A DNA stretch of 64,000 nt from Flavobacteriales bacterium UBA2669 (lineage in GTDB: Bacteria; Bacteroidota; Bacteroidia; Flavobacteriales_E; Vicingaceae): positions 769,786-833,785 of the forward strand of contig DEMN01000012.1 in the NCBI GenBank assembly GCA_002359215.1. The letters are read 5' to 3'. A program made the position numbers and the translations under genes. The stretch's first letter is position 1. Each line of letters opens with the position of its first letter. Positions 42,285 to 50,959 of the stretch are shown in pieces. The notes beneath the pieces were generated by a model that was not told the DNA's origin, searched no databases, and saw only the letters and a list, made by a program, of their open reading frames with translations.

Positions 42285-44051
42285 ATGATAAATCAGGTTA
42301 AAACAATTAGTGATTTTTATTATTATCAATTACAACACACACCAAGAACAGATGCTTTCACACAAAAAGAGAACGGTAAATGGCAACCACTTTCTATAGA
42401 GGCATTTGTAGAAAAAAGTAAATATTTTAGTTTAGGTTTGTTACAATTAGGAATTAACAAAGGCGACAGAATTGCCATTATTTCTAACAATAGAACAGAG
42501 TGGCATTTAACCGATTTAGCAGCCCAACAAATAGGAGTAGTAAATGTGCCTATTTATCCAAACATTACAGAAGAAGATTATGTTTATATATTGAATGATT
42601 GTGGAGCTAAAGCTGTTTTTGTATCAAGTCAGGAATTACTTACATCTATTGAAAATATTAAAAGCAATGTGCCTGAATTAAAGCATGTTTATACTTATGA
42701 TGAAATTGCAGGCAAAAGCAACTACAAAGAGGTATTGGAGTTAGGAAAGGACGGAGATGAGTCTTCTATAAAAGCATTAAAAGATGCTATTAAACAAGAA
42801 GAGTTAGCTACCTTAATTTATACTTCCGGAACAACAGGAAAACCAAAGGGAGTAATGCTTTCACATCAAAATTTGGTAGCAAACGTATTGGCTTCTGAAG
42901 AGAGGTTACCTATAGGGAAAGACTTTAGAATATTGAGTTTTCTTCCGCTTTGTCATGTTTTTGAGCGAATGATAGATTACTTGTTTATTTATAAAGGAAT
43001 TTCAATCTACTATGCAGAATCTTTAGAAACCATAGCAGATAATTTAAAAGAAGTAAAACCACATTTGTTTGCCACAGTTCCTCGTTTATTAGAGAAAGTA
43101 TATGATAAAATTGTGGCTAAAGGCTCTGATTTATCAGGTATTAAAAAAGCATTATTTTTCTGGGCATTAGAACTAGGGTTAGAATTTGACCCAATGGAAG
43201 ATAAAGGTTGGTGGTATAATTTCCGATTGAAAATTGCCAATAAATTAATCTTTAGTAAGTGGAGAGAAGCGTTGGGAGGAAATGTAGTTGCCATTGTTTC
43301 GGGTGGAGCAGCTCTGCAAGCTCGTTTAGCTAGAGTATTTACAGCAGCTCAAATTCCTATTTTAGAAGGTTACGGACTTACAGAGACTTCTCCTGTTATA
43401 GCGGTAAATTCTTTGTTAAAAGAAGGAACTAAAATAGGGACAGTAGGAAAACCCTTAGATAATTTAGATGTTAAAATTGCCGAAGATGGTGAAATTATAG
43501 TGAAAGGACCAAGTATTATGCTTGGTTATTATAACTTGCCTGATGTAAGCAAAGAAGTTTTTGATAGCGAAGGCTATTTCCATACAGGAGATATAGGAGA
43601 GTTGGTTGATGGTAAATATTTAAGAATAACAGACAGAAAAAAAGAAATATTTAAAACTTCCGGAGGAAAGTATATTGCACCACAAGTAATGGAGAATAAA
43701 TTTAAAGAATCAAGATTTATTGAACAAATTATTGTAATTGGAGAAGGGGAGAAGTTTGCTTCTGCATTAATTCAGCCTGATTTTGCTTTTCTTAAGGAGT
43801 GGTGCGACAGAAAAAATGTAAAAGCAGCAACCAATGAAGAAATGATTACCAACGAGCAAGTAATAAAACGTTTTGAAAGAGAAGTGGAGGAGCTAAATGA
43901 AAATTTCTCTAACTACGAAAAAATTAAACGATTTGAATTGCTTAGCGAACCACTTTCTATTGATGCAGGAGAACTAACACCAACATTAAAACTGAAGCGT
44001 AAAAACATTTTAAGTAAATACAATCACTTGTATCAGAAAATTTACGTTTAG
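42285..44051 (+). CDS. Long-chain fatty-acid-CoA ligase
   Basis: This 588-residue AMP-forming synthetase activates long-chain fatty acids to acyl-CoA. The P-loop LIYTSGTTGKPKGVMLSH (near 178-195) is followed by YGLTETSPVIAVNS, the FHTGDIGEL hinge region, ITDRKKEIFKTSGGKYI (motif A8) and a C-terminal lysine region LKLKRKNILSKY. It is closest to the FAA1/FadD15-like type. A possible promoter is TTG (42224-42226) then 21 bases then TATCTTTA (42248-42255). The 5-formyl-THF cyclo-ligase gene starts two bases after the stop. Confidence 0.93.
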   Translation: MINQVKTISDFYYYQLQHTPRTDAFTQKENGKWQPLSIEAFVEKSKYFSLGLLQLGINKGDRIAIISNNRTEWHLTDLAAQQIGVVNVPIYPNITEEDYVYILNDCGAKAVFVSSQELLTSIENIKSNVPELKHVYTYDEIAGKSNYKEVLELGKDGDESSIKALKDAIKQEELATLIYTSGTTGKPKGVMLSHQNLVANVLASEERLPIGKDFRILSFLPLCHVFERMIDYLFIYKGISIYYAESLETIADNLKEVKPHLFATVPRLLEKVYDKIVAKGSDLSGIKKALFFWALELGLEFDPMEDKGWWYNFRLKIANKLIFSKWREALGGNVVAIVSGGAALQARLARVFTAAQIPILEGYGLTETSPVIAVNSLLKEGTKIGTVGKPLDNLDVKIAEDGEIIVKGPSIMLGYYNLPDVSKEVFDSEGYFHTGDIGELVDGKYLRITDRKKEIFKTSGGKYIAPQVMENKFKESRFIEQIIVIGEGEKFASALIQPDFAFLKEWCDRKNVKAATNEEMITNEQVIKRFEREVEELNENFSNYEKIKRFELLSEPLSIDAGELTPTLKLKRKNILSKYNHLYQKIYV

Positions 44052-44053
44052 TT

Positions 44054-44620
44054 ATGGATAATATTGACATTATAGCACAAAAAAAAGCATTACGACAAGA
44101 AATGCTGGTTAGAAGAGCTAAAACGAATGGAGAGCTTAAAAACAAATATGATCAATGGATTTGTGAGCAGCTGGAAAACATTATTTTGAAAAATGGCTAC
44201 AAAAAAATACATGCTTATTTACCCATGGGAAAAGAAATTGATATTTATCCCTTACTAAAGTCACTTTTAGAAAAAAAGATTACGGTAGTTGTTCCCAAAA
44301 CGCTACCTAAAAGAAAATTGGAGAACTTAGTCTTAACCGACTTAAACAAAGTAGAGAAAGGTGTTTTTGGTACAACACATCCTGCAAGCGGAGTAGTTTA
44401 TAATGATACTTTTGATTTAATTATTGTGCCCGGTTTGGCTTTCGATAAAAACAACTACCGATTAGGTTATGGAGGTGGTTATTACGATAATTTCATTGTT
44501 AACCATCAAGAAGCAAAGAAGATAGGCATTTTTTATCCATTTCAGGAAGTAGAAAAAGTACCAACAGAAGCACATGATGTACAGTTGGATGAAATATTAA
44601 TAAATGATGGGATTTTATAG
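44054..44620 (+). CDS. 5-formyltetrahydrofolate cyclo-ligase
   Basis: This 188-residue ATP-dependent enzyme converts 5-formyl-THF to 5,10-methenyl-THF. The N-terminal KKALRQEMLVRRA, the central YLPMGKEIDIYPLL and the nucleotide/metal-binding LGYGGGYYDNF near 137-147 match the family over the full length. It follows the acyl-CoA ligase gene after two bases, probably in one message. The SRP RNA gene on the opposite strand ends immediately after its stop, so the two transcripts converge. Confidence 0.94.
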   Translation: MDNIDIIAQKKALRQEMLVRRAKTNGELKNKYDQWICEQLENIILKNGYKKIHAYLPMGKEIDIYPLLKSLLEKKITVVVPKTLPKRKLENLVLTDLNKVEKGVFGTTHPASGVVYNDTFDLIIVPGLAFDKNNYRLGYGGGYYDNFIVNHQEAKKIGIFYPFQEVEKVPTEAHDVQLDEILINDGIL

Positions 44621-44626
44621 AAAAAA

Positions 44627-44726
44627 GTGGGCAAGCTACTTACATCGCACCGCTCAACCACCTATCCTTGCTCCGTTCCCGGCCTGGGGAAGTTCAGCAG
44701 GAGCTGGTCGTATAAGACTTGCCCAC
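44627..44726 (-). ncRNA. ffs: Small bacterial SRP RNA (4.5S-like)
   Basis: On the minus strand the RNA of about 100 bases has 5' GUGGGCAAG (44726-44718) pairing perfectly with 3' CUUGCCCAC (44635-44627). At the tip lies domain IV: CAGG, then a CCG-GGAA-CGG hairpin with a GGAA tetraloop, then AGCA on the 3' side, exactly the layout bound by the Ffh M domain. Six T follow the closing stem (minus strand, 44626-44621) and terminate the transcript. A full -7 box lies two bases before the 5' end. The RNA works with Ffh and FtsY in membrane-protein targeting. It ends against the stop of the convergent cyclo-ligase gene. Confidence 0.92.
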
Positions 44727-44728
44727 CG

Positions 44729-44736
44729 CAAAAGTA
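44729..44736 (-). promoter_or_regulatory. -7 promoter element of the SRP RNA
   Basis: TACTTTTG on the minus strand ends two bases before the SRP RNA 5' stem, so transcription starts at or near the first paired base. This fixes strand and 5' end of the RNA. Confidence 0.75.
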
Positions 44737-44782
44737 GAAATATCTTTTAAAACATACCGATTAATTCAAGAAAAAAATTAAT

Positions 44783-44790
44783 TAGTTTTG
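44783..44790 (+). promoter_or_regulatory. -7 promoter element of the glycosyltransferase pair
   Basis: TAGTTTTG is a full TAnnTTTG match and ends only six bases before the ATG at 44797. The mRNA should be leaderless or nearly so. Confidence 0.55.
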
Positions 44791-44796
44791 AAGCTT

Positions 44797-45750
44797 ATGA
44801 ACGAAGCATTAAATATATCAGTTGTAATTCCTCTTTATAATGAGGAAGAATCCTTACCGGAACTAGCTGAGTGGATACACAATGTATTGTCTCATCATCA
44901 TTATTCTTATGAAATTATTTTTGTTGATGATGGTAGTAGAGACAACTCTTGGAAGGTTATTGAAGAGTTGAAAGCTAAAAATAGTAGGATTAAAGCCATT
45001 AAATTTAGAAGAAATTATGGTAAATCTGCCGGATTAAATGTTGGATTTGCTGCTGCTGAAGGCGATGTGGTTTTTACCATGGATGCCGATTTACAAGATA
45101 GTCCTGATGAATTACCTGATTTATATAAAATGATAGTAGAAGAGGGGTATGACTTAGTTTCCGGATGGAAAAAAAAGCGTTACGACCCGATAACCAAAAC
45201 TATTCCTACCAAATTATTTAATGCAGCAACCAGACGTATGTCGGGCATTAAAAACCTTCACGATTTTAACTGTGGACTAAAAGCATACAAAAAAGAAGTA
45301 ATAAAAAACATAGAGGTGTATGGCGAAATGCATCGTTATATTCCTGTTATAGCCAAATGGGCAGGATTTGAAAAAATTACTGAAAAAGTAGTACAACACA
45401 GAGAAAGAAAATACGGAACTACAAAATTTGGTATCGAACGTTTTATCAATGGTTTTTTAGATTTGTTGTCTATTACCTTTATGGCTAAGTTCAGTAAAAG
45501 ACCCATGCACTTGTTTGGTACATTAGGAACTTTTATGTTTTTAATCGGATTTTTAATTTCACTTTGGTTAGGAGTAAATAAACTTTTTATTGATACCAGT
45601 GCAAGATTACTGGCAGATAGAGCTGAGTTTTATTTAGCACTTACATCTATGATTTTAGGTTCTTTATTGTTTATTTCAGGATTTTTAGGAGAATTGATTT
45701 CCAGATCTTCTGTACACAGAAATAAATACCAAATAGAAAAAGAAATTTAA
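44797..45750 (+). CDS. Family 2 glycosyltransferase with C-terminal membrane segments
   Basis: This 317-residue protein has a GT-A domain (SVVIPLYNEEESLPEL, FVDDGSRDNSW, MDADLQDSPDELP with the DxD near 95) and two C-terminal membrane segments (about 235-260 and 275-300). It resembles dolichol/undecaprenyl-phosphate mannosyl- or glucosyltransferases, which charge a lipid carrier with sugar at the inner membrane. ATG 44797 is preferred to a TTG at 44788, which lies inside the -7 box. It is followed after six bases by a GT4 glycosyltransferase, so both may make one cell-surface glycan. Confidence 0.92.
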   Translation: MNEALNISVVIPLYNEEESLPELAEWIHNVLSHHHYSYEIIFVDDGSRDNSWKVIEELKAKNSRIKAIKFRRNYGKSAGLNVGFAAAEGDVVFTMDADLQDSPDELPDLYKMIVEEGYDLVSGWKKKRYDPITKTIPTKLFNAATRRMSGIKNLHDFNCGLKAYKKEVIKNIEVYGEMHRYIPVIAKWAGFEKITEKVVQHRERKYGTTKFGIERFINGFLDLLSITFMAKFSKRPMHLFGTLGTFMFLIGFLISLWLGVNKLFIDTSARLLADRAEFYLALTSMILGSLLFISGFLGELISRSSVHRNKYQIEKEI

Positions 45751-45756
45751 TCGTCT

Positions 45757-46884
45757 ATGAATATTGTTATTATAGGCCCTGCACACCCATTTAGAGGTGG
45801 TATAGCTTTGTTTTCCGAAAGATTGGCTCAACAATTCCAATCAGAAGGTCATGAAGTTGAAATCATCACTTTTACCACTCAATATCCCAACATACTTTTT
45901 CCTGGTAAAACACAATTTTCAGAAGCTAAAATCCCTGAGAACTTAAAAATTAATAGAAAAATCAACTCTACCTCTCCGCTAAATTGGCTAAAAGTGGGCA
46001 GGCAAATTAGAAAAGCTCAACCAGATATTGTAATTTTTAACTATTGGATGCCATTTTTTGCTCCTTGCTTTGGCACAATAGCCAGACAGATTAAGAAAAA
46101 CCAGTACACTAAGCTATTAGCCATTACTCACAATGTTATTCCCCACGAAAAAAGAATAGGAGATAGTGCGTTAACGAAATACTTCGCTACCAAAATAGAT
46201 GGTTTTGTAGTCATGTCTCAACAAGTAATGGATGACTTAAAAACCTTTACATCATCAACTCCTGCTAAACTATCACCACATCCGTTGTACGATAATTTTG
46301 GAGAAATTAAAGATAAAACTAGCTCCAAAAATGAATTGGGATTATCAATTGATTATAGTTACTTACTATTTTTCGGTTTAATAAGACAATACAAAGGGTT
46401 AGATACACTAATCAATGCTTTTGCAGATGAGCGTATAAATAAGTCTAAAGTAAAATTAATTGTTGCAGGTGAATTTTATGATGATAAATTGTCTTATGAA
46501 ACATTAATTCAACAACATCAATTACAAGACAGTGTAATATTGGTAGATAAGTTTATTCCCGATAATGAAGTGGTTAACTATTTTTGTGCAGCCGATATGG
46601 TTGTGCAACCTTACAAAACAGCCACACAAAGTGGAGTAACACAAATTGCTTATCATTTTAACAAACCGATGTTGGTTACAGATGTAGGCGGTTTAAAAGA
46701 AATGATTCCCAATAATGTAGTAGGGTATGTTGTTGAACCTAATGCAGCAAGTGTTGCCAATGCTATTGTAGATTTTTATTCTAACAATAAAGAAGTGGAA
46801 TTTGTAAAAGGAGTAGAGATTGAAAAACAAAAATATGCTTGGAGCAATATGACGAAAACTTTGTTATCCTTACTTGATGCGTAG
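45757..46884 (+). CDS. Family 4 (GT-B) glycosyltransferase
   Basis: This 375-residue protein has an N-terminal Rossmann domain opening with IVIIGPAHPFRGGIALF, an AITHNVIPHEKRI segment, and a C-terminal donor-binding domain (LLFFGLIRQYKGLDTLINA, AADMVVQPYKTATQSG with the acidic/Gly nucleotide-binding positions, VTDVGGLKEMI). It transfers a sugar from a nucleotide-activated donor, probably in surface polysaccharide or glycolipid assembly. It is co-transcribed with the GT2 gene (six-base gap). Its last 15 bases overlap the 3' end of the convergent M23 peptidase gene. Confidence 0.92.
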   Translation: MNIVIIGPAHPFRGGIALFSERLAQQFQSEGHEVEIITFTTQYPNILFPGKTQFSEAKIPENLKINRKINSTSPLNWLKVGRQIRKAQPDIVIFNYWMPFFAPCFGTIARQIKKNQYTKLLAITHNVIPHEKRIGDSALTKYFATKIDGFVVMSQQVMDDLKTFTSSTPAKLSPHPLYDNFGEIKDKTSSKNELGLSIDYSYLLFFGLIRQYKGLDTLINAFADERINKSKVKLIVAGEFYDDKLSYETLIQQHQLQDSVILVDKFIPDNEVVNYFCAADMVVQPYKTATQSGVTQIAYHFNKPMLVTDVGGLKEMIPNNVVGYVVEPNAASVANAIVDFYSNNKEVEFVKGVEIEKQKYAWSNMTKTLLSLLDA

Positions 46885-47910
46885 TTTTCTACCTACTATT
46901 AACAATTTGTTTCTTCTAATACCATTCATTTCACAAAGTTCATTTACAGACAATCCATATCTGTCGGCAATTTTATACATATAATCACCTCTTTCAATGG
47001 TGTGGTATTCTACTCCAGTGGGAAGAGCAATATAATCATACTTTTGTTTAATTAATTCTGCAGAACAACTAATAATGTTATTATTTTTAAAGTCAATTAA
47101 AGCTTTAGGGTTTATGGCTTTACCTTTATAACGCACTTCAAAATGTAAGTGACTTCCTGATGATCTACCCGAACTACCGCCTAAACCCAACACTTGACCA
47201 GCATGAACAATGTCTCCAGCTTTAACTTTAAATCTATGTAAATGAGCATATAAAGTTTCTAAGCCGTTATAATGTCTAACAATTACAACTCTTCCATAAC
47301 CAGGGTGATAAAGAGCAACTCGTACCATTCCATCAAAAGTAGCATAAACAGGATCCCAAACTTCCAAGTCTAAATCTATTCCACTATGTGTCCTTCCATC
47401 TCTCCAACCAAAATTAGAAGTAATTACAGGATCAATTAATGGTGGGTGATAATTACAAAAATTGATAGAATCAGTTAAAGTTATAAGGGTAGTAGTATCA
47501 TTTTTACAAATGGCTTCATCATAAGGAAAAATATTTTTGGTATCCCATTTTTGATAAACAGAGTTTGCTGGTAGAGGAGAGTCATCATAAAAATAAGTAA
47601 GTGAATTATAATAATCATGTTCTAACAACCTATTTTCAGCATATTCGTTAAGTTCTTTTAAAATACCATTAGGAATTTGGTCTAATTCTAATAAGGAATC
47701 TATTAATTGAATAATTTGATTTCCAGAAAGTTCAGAAATAGAAGGGTAAATAGGACTAGTAGAAGAAACTACCAATGCAGAAACAGTATCTTTTTTTGTG
47801 CGTTCTTCTTTTTTATCTCCCTTTTCTGAATAAGAAAAAGCATGTAAATTTACTGTCAGTAATAGTAAAAATATATGAAATAAAATTTTATGGAAACTTA
47901 CCTTTTTCAT
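46870..47910 (-). CDS. M23 peptidase with C-terminal LysM domain
   Basis: This 346-residue exported protein begins with a signal peptide (ILFHIFLLLLTVNLHAFS). The M23 (LytM) zinc peptidase domain contains HSGIDLDLEVWDPVYA (first His and Asp ligands) and SHLHFEVRYKGKAINP (HxH motif). A C-terminal LysM domain (TIERGDYMYKIADRYGLSVNELC, given here as the YMYKIADRYGLSVNEL core) binds peptidoglycan. It cleaves cross-links in the cell wall or activates amidases. The order M23 then LysM is typical in Bacteroidetes. The 3' end overlaps the convergent glycosyltransferase gene by 15 bases, so the mRNAs are complementary there. Confidence 0.93.
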   Translation of the reverse strand: MKKVSFHKILFHIFLLLLTVNLHAFSYSEKGDKKEERTKKDTVSALVVSSTSPIYPSISELSGNQIIQLIDSLLELDQIPNGILKELNEYAENRLLEHDYYNSLTYFYDDSPLPANSVYQKWDTKNIFPYDEAICKNDTTTLITLTDSINFCNYHPPLIDPVITSNFGWRDGRTHSGIDLDLEVWDPVYATFDGMVRVALYHPGYGRVVIVRHYNGLETLYAHLHRFKVKAGDIVHAGQVLGLGGSSGRSSGSHLHFEVRYKGKAINPKALIDFKNNNIISCSAELIKQKYDYIALPTGVEYHTIERGDYMYKIADRYGLSVNELCEMNGIRRNKLLIVGRKLRIK

Positions 47911-47991
47911 TTAATGGGTGGCTAAGATACCAAAAAAATATAAAAATTAACAAATCCTTTTTATAAAAGAAGTGTTTGCGAGCAGATTATT

Positions 47992-48654
47992 TTAACCTTT
48001 TATAGCTCTTATCATTTCCCTCTTTCCTGGTGGGCCGGGTAATGTTTCTAATTGAAAACCAACAGACTTAATAGTTCTTTTTACAACTCCTTTAGCACAA
48101 TAGGTTACTAAAATCCCTCCAGGTTTTAAAAAATTATAAATTTTCAAAAAAATTTCAGCAGTCCATAATTCGGCTTGTTTTTCGGGAGCAAAAGCATCAA
48201 AATAAATAAGATCAAAGGTTGTAGTGATTTGTAAATTTGCTAAATCGTCTTCAATTTTTAATAGATTAAAATTTTCAGAAATAGGAGTGTTAATATTCCA
48301 TTTGCAACTATGTAGGCTATTAAATAAAGCAGTTTGAGTTGCTTTGATTTTTAATTGAGTAGGATAGTTTAGTTGTTGGACAAGCTCATTGGAAAGTGGG
48401 AATTTTTCTAGAGAAACATAATTAACCATTTGAGAGGAGCTTTCTGTTGCTAATAATGTTAGTAAGGCATTTAGTCCTGTTCCAAACCCTATTTCTAAAA
48501 TATTTATAGTCTCTTTATTATTAAAATAAAGTAAGCCATTTTTTATAAATACATGTTGAGATTCTTGTATAGCTCCGTGAATAGAATGGTAGGTTTCATT
48601 TAGTTCTGGGACAAACAAGGTATGTGAACCATCGGCAGTTTTTTTTAATTCCAT
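47992..48654 (-). CDS. mnmD: tRNA 5-methylaminomethyl-2-thiouridine methyltransferase (MnmD)
   Basis: This 220-residue SAM-dependent methyltransferase corresponds to the MnmC2 half of the bifunctional E. coli MnmC. It has the SAM loop ILEIGFGTGLNALLTLL, the catalytic-site segment LIYFDAFAPEKQAELWT, and LVTYCAKGVVKRTIKSVGF. It makes the last methylation of mnm5s2U34 in certain tRNAs. The FAD-dependent MnmC1 part is absent, as usual outside proteobacteria. A weak -7 box (TATCATTG, 48682-48675) precedes the ATG. Confidence 0.92.
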   Translation of the reverse strand: MELKKTADGSHTLFVPELNETYHSIHGAIQESQHVFIKNGLLYFNNKETINILEIGFGTGLNALLTLLATESSSQMVNYVSLEKFPLSNELVQQLNYPTQLKIKATQTALFNSLHSCKWNINTPISENFNLLKIEDDLANLQITTTFDLIYFDAFAPEKQAELWTAEIFLKIYNFLKPGGILVTYCAKGVVKRTIKSVGFQLETLPGPPGKREMIRAIKG

Positions 48655-48711
48655 TTAATAATCTTTAACTTATACAATGATATTAATTATAGTTTCTCGT
48701 TTAATAACATG

Positions 48712-48719
48712 TACTTTTG
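48712..48719 (+). promoter_or_regulatory. -7 promoter element of the thioredoxin-like gene
   Basis: TACTTTTG is a full TAnnTTTG match, 18 bases before the ATG at 48738. Confidence 0.55.
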
Positions 48720-48737
48720 TAAGTGTAAATTTATACT

Positions 48738-49349
48738 ATGATAACACAAGAACATATCAACAAAAGTATTTCTTTTGAGGAATATTATCAACTACATGAA
48801 AAACAAGTAGCAAAAGGTTCAACCTCAGGAGAAGACCAATCTGAAGCACTTGTTGAATACACTAAACTTAATTTCTCTCGATTAAAAAGAAGTTATAAAA
48901 CAACAACTCCTTCTGAAAAAGTATTGGAAACGGTTGATTGTTTAAATGATAAAATGATTTGGTTAGTGTTAACGGAGACGTGGTGTGGTGATGCTGCTCA
49001 AAATATTCCTGTTCTAGCAAAAATTGCTGAAGCTAATCCGGCTATTTCTTTTCGTTTAATCTTTAGAGATGAACATCCGGAAGTAATGAATAATTTCCTT
49101 ACCAATGGGTCCAAATCAATTCCTAAATTAATTGCCTTAGATAAAAACCTTAATATGTTAGGTACTTGGGGACCGAGACCTACTGTAATTCAAAATTGGT
49201 TTTTAGCTGAAAAAGCCAATGGAGCAGATATGGACAAACTAAAAATTGATTTACAACATAAATACAACGAGGATAAAGGTCAAGCTCTACAACAAGAAAT
49301 GGTTGAGTTAATGAAAACATGGCTGAATAAAGAATGTTTTTCGGTTTAA
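48738..49349 (+). CDS. Thioredoxin-fold protein with a single active-site cysteine
   Basis: This 203-residue soluble protein has no signal peptide. The thioredoxin-like core has WLVLTETWCGDAAQNIPVLA, where the usual CxxC is replaced by CGDA, so only one redox cysteine remains, and the cis-proline segment is SIPKLIALD. A helical N-terminal region (about 1-60) and a C-terminal helix flank it. This CGDxxQ type is common in Bacteroidetes and is annotated only as thioredoxin family. A bacillithiol or glutathione-like monothiol role is possible but not shown. Confidence 0.87.
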   Translation: MITQEHINKSISFEEYYQLHEKQVAKGSTSGEDQSEALVEYTKLNFSRLKRSYKTTTPSEKVLETVDCLNDKMIWLVLTETWCGDAAQNIPVLAKIAEANPAISFRLIFRDEHPEVMNNFLTNGSKSIPKLIALDKNLNMLGTWGPRPTVIQNWFLAEKANGADMDKLKIDLQHKYNEDKGQALQQEMVELMKTWLNKECFSV

Positions 49350-49418
49350 AATCTTTTATAAATAGGTTATTAAAAGAACTAAAAACAATATTTTCAATAA
49401 ATCAACGTAATAGTTTTC

Positions 49419-49426
49419 TATTTTTG
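49419..49426 (+). promoter_or_regulatory. -7 promoter element directly before the beta-helix lipoprotein gene
   Basis: TATTTTTG is a full TAnnTTTG match that ends five bases before the ATG at 49432, which predicts a leaderless mRNA. Confidence 0.5.
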
Positions 49427-49431
49427 CACTC

Positions 49432-50907
49432 ATGCGTATAGAAAACCATACTTATTTTTTTGCAATAGCACTTATTTTTGTGTTATTGTCTTCCATGTTT
49501 TATTCTTGTAGAAAAGATGATTTTACTACTGATTCAGGAGCTAAATTAACTTTCTCAACAGATACCCTTTTGTTCGACACGGTTTTTACAACCATGAGTT
49601 CTACTACCAAAAGAATAAAGGTGTATAATAGAAATTCTGATAATTTAATTATATCAGATATTCGTCTACAAAATGGTGCAAACTCTCAATTCAGAATTAA
49701 TGTAGATGGACTTTCAGGAAATCAGCATAGTAATGTAGAAGTCAGAGCAGGAGATAGTATTTATATTTTTTTAGAAGTAACCATAGATCCTAATAGTGTG
49801 CTTTCTCCCTTTGTTGTTGAAGAACAGCTGCTTTTTTCCACTAATGGCAATAATCAAAAAGTACATTTAATGGCTTGGGGACAAAATGCACATTATTTTA
49901 CACCTAAAAAATATGTAAATGGTTTACCACCTTATTCTTGTTTAGATGGGGATTGCTCGGGAAGTTTACCACCTGTAACGGCTAATTGGGTAAACGATAA
50001 GCCTTATGTTATTGTAGGATATTTGGTTATAGATTCGTTAGATAAATTGGTAATAGACCCGGGAGTAAAAGTACATTTACATAATAATTCGGGGTTGTGG
50101 GTATATAAAGATGGAAACTTAGTGGTTAATGGAACACCATCAGATCCGGTTATTTTTCAGGGAACAAGGTTAGAATATACTTATCAGGATATTTCCGGAC
50201 AGTGGGATAGAATATGGATAAATGAAGGTAGTTCAGATAATGTTATTAATTATGCTATTATTAAAAATGCTTTTATAGGAATTCAGGCAGAACCCTTACC
50301 TTTTAATCCAACAGCACCAACAAGTGTTAATAAATTAAGATTAAATGGCTGTGAAATAACCAATTCAGCAGCGGTAAATTTATTAGCCACCAATTACCAA
50401 ATAACAGATACCAACTCGTTAATTACCCAAGCAGGTCAGTCGAGTATATTTTTAAGAGGAGGAGGAAATTACAAATTTTATCATACTACTATTGCCAATT
50501 TTTGGGATCAGGGAACAAGAGATGGCTCTGCCGTTTTTCTTCAAAATTATTATCAAGATGCAAATGGGAATGTACAGGTAAGAGATATAGATTCAGCTGT
50601 TTTTGTGAATACCATTATTGAAGGAAATAATGAAATAGAATTTAATACAGATGTATTAGCACCGGGAGTTATTAATTTTAAAATTGACTATTCTATTGTT
50701 CGTTCTACTAAGAGTTTAGCAGGAGCAAATTATGTAGGGATAATTCAAAATCCTACAGCCACTATTTTTGTAGATTATCTGAATAACAACTATAAAATCT
50801 GGTCAACATCTCCAGCAGCAAATGCAGGTAAGACAGTAGGTGTTTTGTCTGATAAAGATGGAAACCCAAGAAATTCTCCTCCAGATTTAGGTGCTTACGA
50901 AAATTAA
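49432..50907 (+). CDS. Lipoprotein with Ig-like and right-handed beta-helix regions
   Basis: This 491-residue protein has a lipoprotein signal peptide ending at C26 (SSMFYSC). Residues about 40-150 look like an HYDIN/ASPM-type Ig-like domain (LLFDTVFTTMSSTTKRIKVY). The rest is beta-rich with the turn pattern of a right-handed parallel beta-helix (VHLHNNSGLWVYKDGNLVVNG in parts, then DPVIFQGTRLE, VINYAIIKNAFIGIQ). The end (NPRNSPPDLGAYEN) is the typical closing motif of choice-of-anchor Q-like beta-helix proteins. No catalytic site is evident. Surface or periplasmic location is inferred. The ATG must be the start, because the signal peptide begins there, although the -7 box leaves no room for a leader. 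Confidence 0.85.
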   Translation: MRIENHTYFFAIALIFVLLSSMFYSCRKDDFTTDSGAKLTFSTDTLLFDTVFTTMSSTTKRIKVYNRNSDNLIISDIRLQNGANSQFRINVDGLSGNQHSNVEVRAGDSIYIFLEVTIDPNSVLSPFVVEEQLLFSTNGNNQKVHLMAWGQNAHYFTPKKYVNGLPPYSCLDGDCSGSLPPVTANWVNDKPYVIVGYLVIDSLDKLVIDPGVKVHLHNNSGLWVYKDGNLVVNGTPSDPVIFQGTRLEYTYQDISGQWDRIWINEGSSDNVINYAIIKNAFIGIQAEPLPFNPTAPTSVNKLRLNGCEITNSAAVNLLATNYQITDTNSLITQAGQSSIFLRGGGNYKFYHTTIANFWDQGTRDGSAVFLQNYYQDANGNVQVRDIDSAVFVNTIIEGNNEIEFNTDVLAPGVINFKIDYSIVRSTKSLAGANYVGIIQNPTATIFVDYLNNNYKIWSTSPAANAGKTVGVLSDKDGNPRNSPPDLGAYEN

Positions 50908-50938
50908 TTGCACCTTACCTAAATAAGCATTAAATTTG
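50908..50938 (+). promoter_or_regulatory. Promoter of the TPR/PD40 gene
   Basis: TTG (50908-50910) and TAAATTTG (50931-50938, full match) are 20 bases apart. The ATG at 50960 follows after 21 bases. Confidence 0.6.
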
Positions 50939-50959
50939 CCTTTTTTAAATTTATAATCA

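Noticed and set aside
44627..44726. SRP RNA on the plus strand
   Set aside because: The conserved CAGG, GGAA tetraloop and AGCA order, the promoter box and the T tract all fit only the minus strand.
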